Below, piece by piece: positions 26,373-35,179 of a stretch of 64,000 nucleotides of DNA (the first letter of the stretch is position 1; the number at the start of each line of letters is the position of its first letter). The translations under genes and the position numbers were made by a program. Source of the stretch: Candidatus Panguiarchaeum symbiosum. GTDB lineage: Archaea > Asgardarchaeota > Njordarchaeia > Njordarchaeales > Panguiarchaeaceae. The notes beneath the pieces were generated by a model. That model was not told the origin of the DNA. It searched no databases and worked only from the letters and a program-made list of their open reading frames with translations. The stretch covers positions 1 through 64,000 of the forward strand of contig JANJXX010000003.1 in assembly GCA_024720975.1 (NCBI GenBank), given 5' to 3'.

Positions 26373-26870
26373 ATGAAGAATGATGTAGAATCTACCACCT
26401 TAGAAGCAATCGAAGAATTTCACAAAAGATTCTACCCAGAAGCCAGAGTACAACTCCTCGGCACAGGTCCTGATGGAAGGATAGCAATATTGTTCACTGG
26501 CAACATGTGTCTCACTTGTGGTATGTCAGATTATTTTGTAGACTTCTTAGAGATACTGAAATCCCGCCTCAGCACGGAATACTGCATCGAAGACTTCAAA
26601 GAACTTGATGATGAAGGAACAGCTTGGATTGTTATCTATACTCCAGCTAGACTCGCGGGAGAGGTTAAAATGCTCCAGAAGAATTATTATCTTCGATCCA
26701 AAAGCCAAGAACAAGATAAAAACTATACCTTAAGAAAATTAAGTGCTAGGATGGTATTGCAGAGGTTTCCAATGTTGAAGGTTAGTGCTACTAGAGGTAG
26801 ACTTCGGTCTAGAAGCTACTTTGTTACAATAGTGGTAGGGTATCGGCTGATGTTGTTAAGGAGTGCATGA
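26373..26870 (+). CDS. Small CxxC protein with a C-terminus derived from an insertion sequence
   Basis: I do not recognise the N-terminal domain. Residues 1-115 form a compact alpha/beta-looking protein with GNMCLTCGMSDYFVDF (C46, C49) and C71, suggesting a metal or Fe-S site or a redox-active pair. From about residue 125 the sequence changes character and matches the end of an IS200-type transposase (VLQRFPMLK...SRSYFVT). The frame then shifts and stops. The native 3' end was therefore probably replaced by the insertion, and the protein may be truncated or chimeric. It is divergent from the kor operon and starts at ATG 26373, so a role linked to those redox enzymes is possible but unproven. 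Confidence 0.6.
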   Translation: MKNDVESTTLEAIEEFHKRFYPEARVQLLGTGPDGRIAILFTGNMCLTCGMSDYFVDFLEILKSRLSTEYCIEDFKELDDEGTAWIVIYTPARLAGEVKMLQKNYYLRSKSQEQDKNYTLRKLSARMVLQRFPMLKVSATRGRLRSRSYFVTIVVGYRLMLLRSA

Positions 26871-26878
26871 TGGAATAG
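26745..26878 (+). pseudogene. tnpA: Decayed IS200-type Y1 transposase (tnpA) C-terminal fragment
   Basis: SARMVLQRFPMLK...GRL-SRSYFVT in one frame continues as GRVSADVVKECMME in the next, after a single-base frameshift near 26833. This pattern (F..LK...WG.LWSRSYFVTTVG.VS...I..YIE.Q) is the end of IS200/IS605 TnpA. The codon TGC at 26864-26866 stands where the catalytic Tyr should be, so even an unshifted protein would be inactive. The N-terminal HUH region is absent. The identification is by recalled family pattern. Confidence 0.7.
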
Positions 26879-27140
26879 TTGGGAAGGTTGAGAGAAAAGT
26901 GAAGTATAATAGTGTTCAGAGTGTTCTCTCAGAATTTTTTTCCTCGAGTATGAGCTATGAAAACTTTGGTTATGTGTTTTCCGTGGATGTTTGCTTCTAA
27001 GTTTTTGGTTTTTCGCATTTTGGCATCTTATATTTTCTATTTTAAGGGCTCAATTAGCTTTGATTTTCTGTCATAAATTGTCATTATCTTACGCTTGCCT
27101 GCTCTAACCTCTTCTTTGAGCTCTCACTATTTAGAGAGGA
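26879..27140. other. A/T-rich stretch after the tnpA relic
   Basis: No intact gene. The plus strand right after the relic has a short open segment (about 26881-26998, reading VGKVERKVKYNSVQ...) that may be further insertion-sequence debris. I could not match it to a family. Confidence 0.4.
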
Positions 27141-27163
27141 AGAAAGTTAAAAATATAAAAAAT
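27121..27163 (-). terminator. T-rich terminator of the large surface protein gene
   Basis: Downstream of the stop at 27185 the minus strand has two oligo-T runs (27149-27163), the usual archaeal termination signal. A weak CTCTC/GAGAG stem lies just beyond at 27121-27138. Confidence 0.45.
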
Positions 27164-27184
27164 GAAGGGAGTTAGTTGGGACTT

Positions 27185-30100
27185 CTAGGTTTTCAACGCT
27201 AGTTCCTTTCTTATGAGCTCAACTATGTACTCTTTCCTATCAGGGGCCTTGTACTTGAATATGCCTTTCTCAATGAGCTTCAGTATCTTTATTACCTCTC
27301 TCACTTGCCAGGGTAGAGACCACCATGAAATGAGCTTATAACTACCGTAGGCAAACATCACCAGGAGTATTGTCAGCATTGGATACAGGAACATGTTAGC
27401 GATGTATATATATCCGATGCCTGGTATGTGTATTCTTGTGGAGCCTGATAAGTAATCCACCGCTACTACATACTTTAGAATATCATAGACGAATTTGTCA
27501 GCCGGTATCTCCCGGCCGTACATTTTCACGGACTTTACAAAGATTACTACTTCCCACTTATATCCTGGTGGAAACACACCCCAATCAACCACGATCCTGA
27601 ACACTCCAGCGCCTATCCTAGTGGCACTGTATATTCTAAACATTTCGGCCTCTATACTACTAACGTTCGCAATCACTACTGCATCATCAACTGGGAGATT
27701 TCCGTGATATACAAAGACGTCGATTTCTGTGATTTTATGCTCGTCTATAAATTGAATCCTAGTGATTTCTTGTGGAGGTTCTTTTGCCACAGTTATTTCG
27801 ACAGAAAACTTGTCTATTATTAATGTAATTATCTCTTTTTGTTCTTGGTGATACTGTTTCAAGAAGTACAACTCTATCTTGATTGATATGGGTAATTGAA
27901 TGTCAGTTCCCAAAACACCTGACAGCATTTCCAGTATTTGAACCGTATCAATTTTTAGCACATAGGAACCGACTTTACTGTCAAATACGAGAGTGCCCCT
28001 ATATAGGACGTTTTCTCCATAATATATTATGTAGGTGGCATTAGCATCAGTAATGGCTTGAACTTCACCACCCTTATAGCAGAAATATGAGATGCTCATA
28101 TTGAGATATTCGCCATATTCAAGTGCAATATCTTTTTGCGGAACGATGAGATACGTCGGTACAGAACTTATCGTTAAGGATATCTCCAAACGTTGTGTCT
28201 TGTAGTTCTCCTTGAATAGTGTAACTATTATTCTATAGTTACCCGTGCTCATATTATGTGTAAAGTTCAACTTTAGCAGGTAATCGCTCCCATATGGTTC
28301 TAACTCACCAGTCCGAACCGGGGTATCTTGTCCGAAAGGTAACACCATATAACTAGCTATCGCTCCGATTATTTTTTGTGGTGGTGAAGTCTCACTATCG
28401 TAATAGGATAAGAGTATGTAAGAGGTGTCACCCCATATTAGCTCTATTGATGTTGCGTTTGCCGTGGCAAATGTTTTTCTCGGGTTTATTTTTATCATTA
28501 TTGAGAGAAATCTTCCCTCGTAGTATTCTTTGCTGAAGTAAATCCTAGCCGTGAACTCGCCAACACCTAATTGGTGTACTGGTATGCTGAACATATATTT
28601 AGAATCTGTTTCCACCAGACTGCCTTCAGCCAGGAGCTCTTGCGTAATTGGATTAATTATTTCGAATCGAGTCACTGCATTTGAAACAAGCACTCTCCTT
28701 CTACTATCGTTATAATAAATCGACAAATTGTAGTTTTCCATTTGCCATGGTGTTTCCACATATGTCTGACTGAATAGCTCAGTTGGTCTTGGGTTAACCA
28801 CTAGCGTTATGAAATATTCTGATTTTGAGTAGTTTCCTTTGGATGCTGTGATAGTTATCATATACGCTCCGGTTGGGTATTTGAATGATGACAACGCAAA
28901 TATATACTCGTTGTCTTGCTGTACTAACATCCCCTCAAAGGATGTTGGTCCGGAGAACAAAATTCTAACACTTGCATCAGGTAAATAACTGTCATTCAAT
29001 GCATCCTGGAAGTATAATCTAACGCAAAATTCTTCGTCCCAGTATATGGTAGATGTTAACGCTGCCACTACAATTTTTGTGGGTCTAGGTTGAACCATTA
29101 CTGCAATTAAAAGCGGTTGTGGTCGCTGGTACTTATTGCCATATGCGTCAATAAAGTATTCCCTTCCACCAACTGTTGTTGTATTGACATCTATTACCAG
29201 GTAGTACATCTCCCCAGCTGGTAGTCCATATGTTGATATGTTAATACTGTATGTGCCCAGGGATACCTTACACATTTTTAGAGTGCCAAATCCCGGAACT
29301 ATTGTACCATTCTTCGCATAAACAATCTTCCATGTTACATTATCAGCGGCATCTACAAGGTTTACTTCGCTTATTATTGCCACCTTAGTGTATATGTTAC
29401 CTCCCCAATACAGGCTATATGAGTATGAACCTTCTCTAAGCTCTATTCTAAGTGGGGGAGGAGCTGTCGCATCAAGATCTATGAGAATCCATGTTTGACC
29501 TTGGGTCACATTGATGAGAGCCCATCTAACCATTGTTATATTATTACCATAAATGTCTTTCACGGGAGTCTTGTTAGTATAAGTTAAATTGTAGCTGTCG
29601 AAGTCAAATTTGTAGCTTACGGTTATGTTCCAAATGCCCCTTGGGATGTACACATCAAGATGTCCAGTAAGGTTGGTACTCGCGTAAGCTATTGTTTCAT
29701 TGAATCGAACCAGAGCTCCTTGGAGTATCCTCCCTTCCGTGTCATTGCATTGTATAATCACTCTTACTAGGTGGGGGAACTGGTAGAAACTACTTATCGA
29801 GAATGTTGTATATGGTATCGTCGAAAGATCCAAATCCTCTACTATGCTGTGTATATTATTCGCACTAGAAAGTGTTATGTTTAGAGTGTAGTTATCGTAT
29901 CTAGGAACATCGAACGTTACTTTTCCTGACCAATCTGTATAGCCCGCACTGACTATAGCTTCGGATGTTTTGTTAACCAATGTTACTTGTGCATTAACAA
30001 CTGGACCATTATCTCCATCCGCCACATTATAGGTTACTTGCAAAGTGAATCGCTCAGTTTGAGCTATTGATATTAGTAGTGGGGCTCGAAGTCTTAAAGC

Positions 30101-32323
30101 CATATATTCTATTGTTGATGAGCCACTTTCTGCGGCGAAAATCACGGCATACTTGGCTCTTATCCAGTCTCCCGAGGACGCCGACATGCCAAGAATTCTT
30201 ATCGCCCATAAGATATAGTCTTCATCCGTTGACGGACCTTCGCCCTTGTTTCCCCAGTATAAGTCCCTGTATTGAAAGCTACCCACATTGACCTCAAGTG
30301 AAATGTTTACGAAGCCTACTGCTCGATTAAATGTGCCATGATATAATGCTATCCAGTTCCAGTTACCATTGCCTTCATAGTCTTCTGTTTCAGCGAATGG
30401 AGGTTCAAAATACAATTCCACTGTGATATCATCATTTGAACTCCCATCGTCAGGATCATAATAACTCCCGTCATAGTAGTGCACGAGAATAGCATAATAC
30501 CCGCCTGTTTGCGGGATTATGTTACGAGTTAGTGGTGGAGGAGCACCAGATGTGTCTCTTATCCACTCCGTACCATCCGGGAGGTATATATGGTAGTGAA
30601 CTTTTGCATATTCGAGATTCCACCATATCCTAATATCGTAGTCATCTCCTCCTGTTCGCGGCATGGGAAGAATGAATGCTACTAATTCATTGTCGGCGAA
30701 ATATCTTTTTGCCCAACCACCGACAGAGTATCCGACATTACCTTCCCTACTTGTATCTATTGTTCTCGGATAAGTTGGATAGTAGTTATAGTTACAATAT
30801 GCAGAATATCGGCTAGTGTATATGAATTGTTCACTAGTAAAACTACCAGTAAAAGTTGCAATTGTTTGTCCTGTACCTGTGTTGGTTACTGTCACAGTGA
30901 AGCTTGCTGATGCACCTTCGCTGCAGTAAGCCAGAACAACAATTATCCATCGCTCATTTTCAGTTGCTACGCATACTTCCTCCTCAGTATAATCTTGGGA
31001 TACGACGAACCCATCTAGCTTGTCCCATAGGCTATCATATCCTTCAATCAAGAAGCCCCTCTCTGAATATACAAATACATCTAAGTCTACGTAACCGGAC
31101 CATGTTAAGCGCACACGGTATTGTGTATTTTTCGTCAATACTGGGGTTATAAAAGCTCTCAGATTGTTAGTCAAATCTTCTCTGCCCCAATCAGGATTTT
31201 TTGCCGACTTAGTCCAGGGCAACCCTTCGCCTAAAATTACGGTGCTAGCTGGCGTTGCTACACGGTCATATACTACATCAGCAGCATCATCTTGGTCGAA
31301 TATATATGCTCCGATCCAATAATTGGCATTGGGAACGTCATTAGCTGTCCACTTAACATAAGCTTCGACAAGCCAACCGAAGGCCAGAAATCTATAAGTA
31401 AAGTTTGCTTTAGCAATAGTTGAACCACTTGTATCGTATATTGGTGCATTTATTACTTTGTATAATATAAATATAGGGCCGTTTTGTGTTTCCGTATCAA
31501 TAAATCTACTCTCCGGCTGGCTCGTGGCATTCGCATCTCCAAATGGGTTTGCAAGAGATGGATTACGGGATATGCCTATATCATTCATCGGTGATGTATA
31601 GAGGTTTAGGCTTGTTGATGCTTCCGTTATCTCAAGTATTCTACCACCGGTCCATACATACCTCGCTCCTATTTGTCTTCCAGGTGCTAAAACCGCCTTG
31701 GAGTAGCTCTGACCAGCTATTGTATATATGGGCTGTCCGGTACTTGGATCAGTTGATACTGATAGCATTACTTGAGTTGGAAATACTGGTCTACCAACAG
31801 GTTTGGTATCATAGTATATATAGTATTCAGCTGAGCTACCAGCGCCGACAGTCGCGAGGAATGTTATCGTCGCAGACATCATGTGTGTTTGATTGCCAGT
31901 ACTATTCCAAATTTGAAATACCACAATGCCTCCAGTTTTGTTGACTAATCTTATTCCCTGCCTGTTTGCACATGGGTTGAATTTTACGTAAACATCAACG
32001 GGCCAATTAATTCTAGAATATCCTGCAGGTTCAGTTACGGTTATGTTTATCCTGTAGTTATAGCTTATGTTATGCCACTCTCCGGGATAATGCTCTCCTC
32101 CAACGCCTTCTCTCATTTCTACGTTTGATAGCTCAACTTTCACAAAGTTAGACGCATTAACCGGCGTTAGGCTACAACCTCTTCCAGGGATTCTCTGAAT
32201 TCTGACTTCTTTTTTAGGACTGTCCAATTTTAAAGTGCTGCTAATCCTATGCTCGTATGTGAAAGCTATGACTTGCACTGCTAGTATATATATCAATAAC
32301 ACACATAAGAGTCTACTTCTCAA
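27185..32323 (-). CDS. Giant membrane-anchored surface protein with DUF2341-like and Ig-like domains
   Basis: A 1712-residue exported protein. A signal peptide is present (MRSRLLCVLLIYILAVQVIAF). Next comes a DUF2341-like domain (about 65-180; YNYRINITV ... AEYYIYYDTKP). Two stretches near 400-480 and 540-640 resemble PPC-type beta sandwiches (LTWSGYVDLDVFVYSE; AILVHYYDG). Several Ig-like modules of about 95-100 residues follow, several opening with a Pro-Arg-Pro-Thr-like motif (about 1080-1480). There are many N-x-S/T sites. A hydrophobic segment at about 1637-1665 precedes a basic cytoplasmic tail of some 47 residues. It may be an S-layer, adhesion or stalk protein; no enzyme domain is seen. 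Its TTG start lies about 30 bases after a TATA box. It is monocistronic. Confidence 0.8.
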   Translation of the reverse strand: MRSRLLCVLLIYILAVQVIAFTYEHRISSTLKLDSPKKEVRIQRIPGRGCSLTPVNASNFVKVELSNVEMREGVGGEHYPGEWHNISYNYRINITVTEPAGYSRINWPVDVYVKFNPCANRQGIRLVNKTGGIVVFQIWNSTGNQTHMMSATITFLATVGAGSSAEYYIYYDTKPVGRPVFPTQVMLSVSTDPSTGQPIYTIAGQSYSKAVLAPGRQIGARYVWTGGRILEITEASTSLNLYTSPMNDIGISRNPSLANPFGDANATSQPESRFIDTETQNGPIFILYKVINAPIYDTSGSTIAKANFTYRFLAFGWLVEAYVKWTANDVPNANYWIGAYIFDQDDAADVVYDRVATPASTVILGEGLPWTKSAKNPDWGREDLTNNLRAFITPVLTKNTQYRVRLTWSGYVDLDVFVYSERGFLIEGYDSLWDKLDGFVVSQDYTEEEVCVATENERWIIVVLAYCSEGASASFTVTVTNTGTGQTIATFTGSFTSEQFIYTSRYSAYCNYNYYPTYPRTIDTSREGNVGYSVGGWAKRYFADNELVAFILPMPRTGGDDYDIRIWWNLEYAKVHYHIYLPDGTEWIRDTSGAPPPLTRNIIPQTGGYYAILVHYYDGSYYDPDDGSSNDDITVELYFEPPFAETEDYEGNGNWNWIALYHGTFNRAVGFVNISLEVNVGSFQYRDLYWGNKGEGPSTDEDYILWAIRILGMSASSGDWIRAKYAVIFAAESGSSTIEYMALRLRAPLLISIAQTERFTLQVTYNVADGDNGPVVNAQVTLVNKTSEAIVSAGYTDWSGKVTFDVPRYDNYTLNITLSSANNIHSIVEDLDLSTIPYTTFSISSFYQFPHLVRVIIQCNDTEGRILQGALVRFNETIAYASTNLTGHLDVYIPRGIWNITVSYKFDFDSYNLTYTNKTPVKDIYGNNITMVRWALINVTQGQTWILIDLDATAPPPLRIELREGSYSYSLYWGGNIYTKVAIISEVNLVDAADNVTWKIVYAKNGTIVPGFGTLKMCKVSLGTYSINISTYGLPAGEMYYLVIDVNTTTVGGREYFIDAYGNKYQRPQPLLIAVMVQPRPTKIVVAALTSTIYWDEEFCVRLYFQDALNDSYLPDASVRILFSGPTSFEGMLVQQDNEYIFALSSFKYPTGAYMITITASKGNYSKSEYFITLVVNPRPTELFSQTYVETPWQMENYNLSIYYNDSRRRVLVSNAVTRFEIINPITQELLAEGSLVETDSKYMFSIPVHQLGVGEFTARIYFSKEYYEGRFLSIMIKINPRKTFATANATSIELIWGDTSYILLSYYDSETSPPQKIIGAIASYMVLPFGQDTPVRTGELEPYGSDYLLKLNFTHNMSTGNYRIIVTLFKENYKTQRLEISLTISSVPTYLIVPQKDIALEYGEYLNMSISYFCYKGGEVQAITDANATYIIYYGENVLYRGTLVFDSKVGSYVLKIDTVQILEMLSGVLGTDIQLPISIKIELYFLKQYHQEQKEIITLIIDKFSVEITVAKEPPQEITRIQFIDEHKITEIDVFVYHGNLPVDDAVVIANVSSIEAEMFRIYSATRIGAGVFRIVVDWGVFPPGYKWEVVIFVKSVKMYGREIPADKFVYDILKYVVAVDYLSGSTRIHIPGIGYIYIANMFLYPMLTILLVMFAYGSYKLISWWSLPWQVREVIKILKLIEKGIFKYKAPDRKEYIVELIRKELALKT

Positions 32324-32349
32324 TAGAGAACACCAGCATTAGCAATTGA

Positions 32350-32357
32350 TATATATA
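32350..32357 (-). promoter_or_regulatory. Putative TATA box for the giant surface protein gene
   Basis: TATATATA about 27-34 bases upstream of the TTG start predicts a leaderless transcript. Confidence 0.5.
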
Positions 32358-32658
32358 ATGACATTACAAATTTTAGTATTAATGTATACGTTCGCTTACA
32401 TTTGAACGAAAATTGAGAAAACATACACGACTTCAAAATGCTTTATTGTGTTGGACTTAAAAGTAGGATTGCATGAACTTTTGGACACTTTAAATTGTTC
32501 TAGTATTGTATTCTGATCTAAGTCAGTTTAGTTGGTAAAATCTTGGCATCAACATATATTATTCGTATATATTTTGATTATGTTGATTATATAATTCCTC
32601 TTAGAAATCTTAGAAATGGTGCATTCAAGTATCGTCTTCATTAGGTCCTGGTTTCTGG
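32358..32658. other. Divergent regulatory gap before the fumarate reductase-like genes
   Basis: About 300 A/T-rich bases with no gene. CGTTC and GAACG (about 32389-32408) form a short inverted repeat with a 10-base spacer. ATTATATAA at about 32586-32594 is the best TATA candidate for the rightward operon. Confidence 0.35.
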
Positions 32659-33396
32659 TTGGTGAATCTATTGCAAGATAAGACTGAGCAGATACCAATG
32701 AAAGAGGTTAAGCCTCGCATGGTTACTATTTACTACATGGGGAAGGCTTACCAAGTTCCTGAAGGAATAACTATTATCAAAGCTCTGGAGTACATCGGTT
32801 ACAGGTTGGTGCGAGGTGTTGGATGCAGGAGTGGATTCTGTGGTGCTTGTACTACGTTCTATCGGAAGAAAAATGACTATAGACTGTATTCGGGTTTAGC
32901 TTGTCAGACTCCAGTCGAGGATGGCATGTACTTAACGCAACTACCCTTCATTCCGGCTGAGAGGAGAAGATATAGGATTGAGGACGCCAAGGCTGATTTT
33001 CATTTTGTGCTGTCTCTTTATCCTGAGATTGCTAGGTGTGTTGGATGCAATTCATGTACTAGGGTTTGTCCTCAAGAGATACAAGTTATGGATGCCGTTC
33101 AGGCGATACTCAGGGGTGATCTAGCAAAGGCTGCAAAAATGGTCTTTGATTGTATCTCTTGTGGGGCTTGTAGTATGAGGTGCCCTGCTGAGATTGTGCA
33201 TTACAATGTCTTCCAACTTGTTAGGAGGTTGTATGGTAAGTATATTGCTCCAAAGGCGAAGCATTTAGCAAGTAGGGTTGAGGAGATACAAAACAATTAT
33301 TACGAGGAACAATTTAAGAAGCTGTTCTCCATGAGTGTTAATGATTGGAAGGTTTTGGCGGAGAAGCTTCAGAAGAAGGAGAGTATAACCATATGA
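32659..33396 (+). CDS. sdhB: Succinate dehydrogenase/fumarate reductase-type iron-sulfur subunit
   Basis: A 245-residue electron-transfer subunit. The N-terminal [2Fe-2S] domain has C56, C61, C64 and C82. The C-terminal domain has CVGCNSCTRVCP (C127, C130, C133, C137) and CISCGACSMRCP (C165, C168, C171, C175). The second set follows a two-[4Fe-4S] pattern rather than the [3Fe-4S] arrangement of classical SdhB. It lacks the CCG domain of methanogen thiol:fumarate reductase TfrB. No membrane-anchor gene follows, so the enzyme is probably soluble. The start may be TTG 32659, GTG 32662 or ATG 32698. The flavoprotein gene follows after one base. Confidence 0.88.
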   Translation: MVNLLQDKTEQIPMKEVKPRMVTIYYMGKAYQVPEGITIIKALEYIGYRLVRGVGCRSGFCGACTTFYRKKNDYRLYSGLACQTPVEDGMYLTQLPFIPAERRRYRIEDAKADFHFVLSLYPEIARCVGCNSCTRVCPQEIQVMDAVQAILRGDLAKAAKMVFDCISCGACSMRCPAEIVHYNVFQLVRRLYGKYIAPKAKHLASRVEEIQNNYYEEQFKKLFSMSVNDWKVLAEKLQKKESITI

Positions 33397-33397
33397 G

Positions 33398-35050
33398 GTG
33401 AAGAAAATGAAGCATCCGGGTTACCCGCCTGAATTTTGGGACTCAATAGAGAGAGTTGAAGAAACTCGCGATAAGAGGCTAAAAGAGAAATTTCCAAAGA
33501 TGTCGGTGACTGAAAGAGAGGATATTGTACGCAAATATCACCCAGATTACAAGGAGGGTACAAAGAGGCCTGTTCGCGTTGGAGCCTATAAGGGTCAGCT
33601 AGCACCTCATGAGGTCGCAGATTTGCTTGAGGCTCATGCCTTGATAAACCCAGATGACGTAGATTTAAGCAATGTAGACTATGACACTGACGTATTAGTT
33701 ATAGGCGGCGGTGGTGCTGGGGCATCTGCAGCATTGTGGGCTAATATAAGTGGTGTTCCGGCAGATCAAATCTTAATAGTCACAAAGCTAAGATTTGGAG
33801 ATTCAAACACGAAGGGAGCCCAGGGTGGTATACAAGCGGCTGATAGAGAGTATGACTCTCCCATATACCACTTCCTGGATGTACTATATGGAGGTCATTT
33901 TACGAATGATCCAGAACTCGTAAAAATTCTTGTCACTGAAGCACCACTAATAATAAAATTCCTAGAGGACTTAGGTGTTATGTTTGATAAAGAATCTAAC
34001 GGAGTAATGATCGAGGTTTCAGGTGGAGGATGTAGCAGAGACCGCATGCACTCCTGTGGTGATTACACAGGACTTGAAATAATGCGCGTATTAATGGACG
34101 AAGTTCTCAATAGAGGGATACCAGTCCTAGAATTTTCTCCTGCTGTTGAGCTCATAACTGATGACCGAGGGCAAGTAGCAGGAGCTGTTGTTATGAATCT
34201 TGAGACAGGAAGATACCACGTGGTACGTGCTAAAGCAACAATAATAGCAACTGGTGGCTTTGGAAGGCTACACATACAGGGCTTTCAAACATCTAATCAC
34301 TACGGAGCAACTATGGATGGCGTCGTTTTGGCTTACCGAGTTGGAGCTCAATTGAGAGATATGGATGCTGTTCAATATCATCCAACTGGTGCAGCGTGGC
34401 CTCCCCAACTCGCTGGTCAGCTAGTAACTGAAAAAGTGCGCTCGTTAGGTGCCCAGCTAGTAAATGTCAATGGCGAGCAATTCGTATACGAGCTAGAACC
34501 AAGGGATACTGTATCTGCTGCTATAATTCGCGAGTGTGAAGAGAGGAAGAGGGGCATAAAGACTATAGTGGGTTGGGGCGTTTGGCTGGATAGCCCGATG
34601 ATCGAGATAATACATGGTGAGGGAACTATAGAAAAATTCTTACCGGCGATGTTTAGGCAATTTAGGAGGTATGGGATTGACATAAGAAAGGAGCCAATAT
34701 TGACCTATCCAACACTCCACTATCAAAATGGAGGTATTCTGATAAACCAGTACACGCAGGTCCTAGACGCCGAAAGAAAACCAATACCTAATCTATTCGC
34801 TGCTGGTGAATGCACAGGTGGTGTACATGGAAAGAATAGGCTAATGGGCAATAGTCTACTAGAGATAACAGTATTTGGTCGTCGTGCAGGAAATTTTGCA
34901 GCTAAACATGTGAAGAATGTCTCCCTTGGTAAGCTAACATTAGATCATGTAACCAAATGGGAGAATATGCTCAAAGAAGCCAAGATAAGAAGCAGTAAGA
35001 AGGCACCAATAATTCTTCCGGACTATCGAGGAGACATGATATTTAGGTAA
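33398..35050 (+). CDS. sdhA: Fumarate reductase/succinate dehydrogenase-type flavoprotein
   Basis: The 550-residue FAD subunit, probably reducing fumarate or oxidising succinate. An unusual leader of about 95 residues precedes the FAD fold (GGGGAG at 103-108). Catalytic positions are kept: His in VQYHPTG, Thr-Glu in LVTEK, Arg in EPRD, His in LHYQNGG, and Arg in GKNRLMGNS. The covalent-flavin His of classical enzymes (SHT) is Asn here (SNTKGAQGG, 136-144), so FAD should be non-covalent, as in soluble fumarate reductases and L-aspartate oxidase. The RGEGG motif is altered to VRSLGAQ. Aspartate oxidase is an alternative but is less likely because an iron-sulfur partner gene is adjacent. GAGGTG precedes its ATG. 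Confidence 0.87.
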   Translation: MKKMKHPGYPPEFWDSIERVEETRDKRLKEKFPKMSVTEREDIVRKYHPDYKEGTKRPVRVGAYKGQLAPHEVADLLEAHALINPDDVDLSNVDYDTDVLVIGGGGAGASAALWANISGVPADQILIVTKLRFGDSNTKGAQGGIQAADREYDSPIYHFLDVLYGGHFTNDPELVKILVTEAPLIIKFLEDLGVMFDKESNGVMIEVSGGGCSRDRMHSCGDYTGLEIMRVLMDEVLNRGIPVLEFSPAVELITDDRGQVAGAVVMNLETGRYHVVRAKATIIATGGFGRLHIQGFQTSNHYGATMDGVVLAYRVGAQLRDMDAVQYHPTGAAWPPQLAGQLVTEKVRSLGAQLVNVNGEQFVYELEPRDTVSAAIIRECEERKRGIKTIVGWGVWLDSPMIEIIHGEGTIEKFLPAMFRQFRRYGIDIRKEPILTYPTLHYQNGGILINQYTQVLDAERKPIPNLFAAGECTGGVHGKNRLMGNSLLEITVFGRRAGNFAAKHVKNVSLGKLTLDHVTKWENMLKEAKIRSSKKAPIILPDYRGDMIFR

Positions 35051-35115
35051 GCCACCTTTTTTATCTATCCCCAAGACCTAGCCTGCAGGGTAGCAGACTT
35101 TGAGAAAGCGAACTT

Positions 35116-35123
35116 CTTATAAG
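35116..35123 (+). promoter_or_regulatory. Putative TATA box for the hydBGDA operon
   Basis: CTTATAAG about 60 bases upstream of the hydB GTG. The 129-base gap after the flavoprotein gene suggests a separate promoter, though read-through from the upstream genes is possible. Confidence 0.35.
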
Positions 35124-35179
35124 CAATTTAAACCAATAAATACCATTAACTTACTCAAGGAAGTTTACCATGATCTCTG

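Noticed and set aside
33398-35050. Reading the flavoprotein as L-aspartate oxidase (NadB), since nadA and nadC are in the window
   Set aside because: An iron-sulfur subunit gene precedes it by one base and the fumarate reductase catalytic residues are present. NadB normally works without such a partner.
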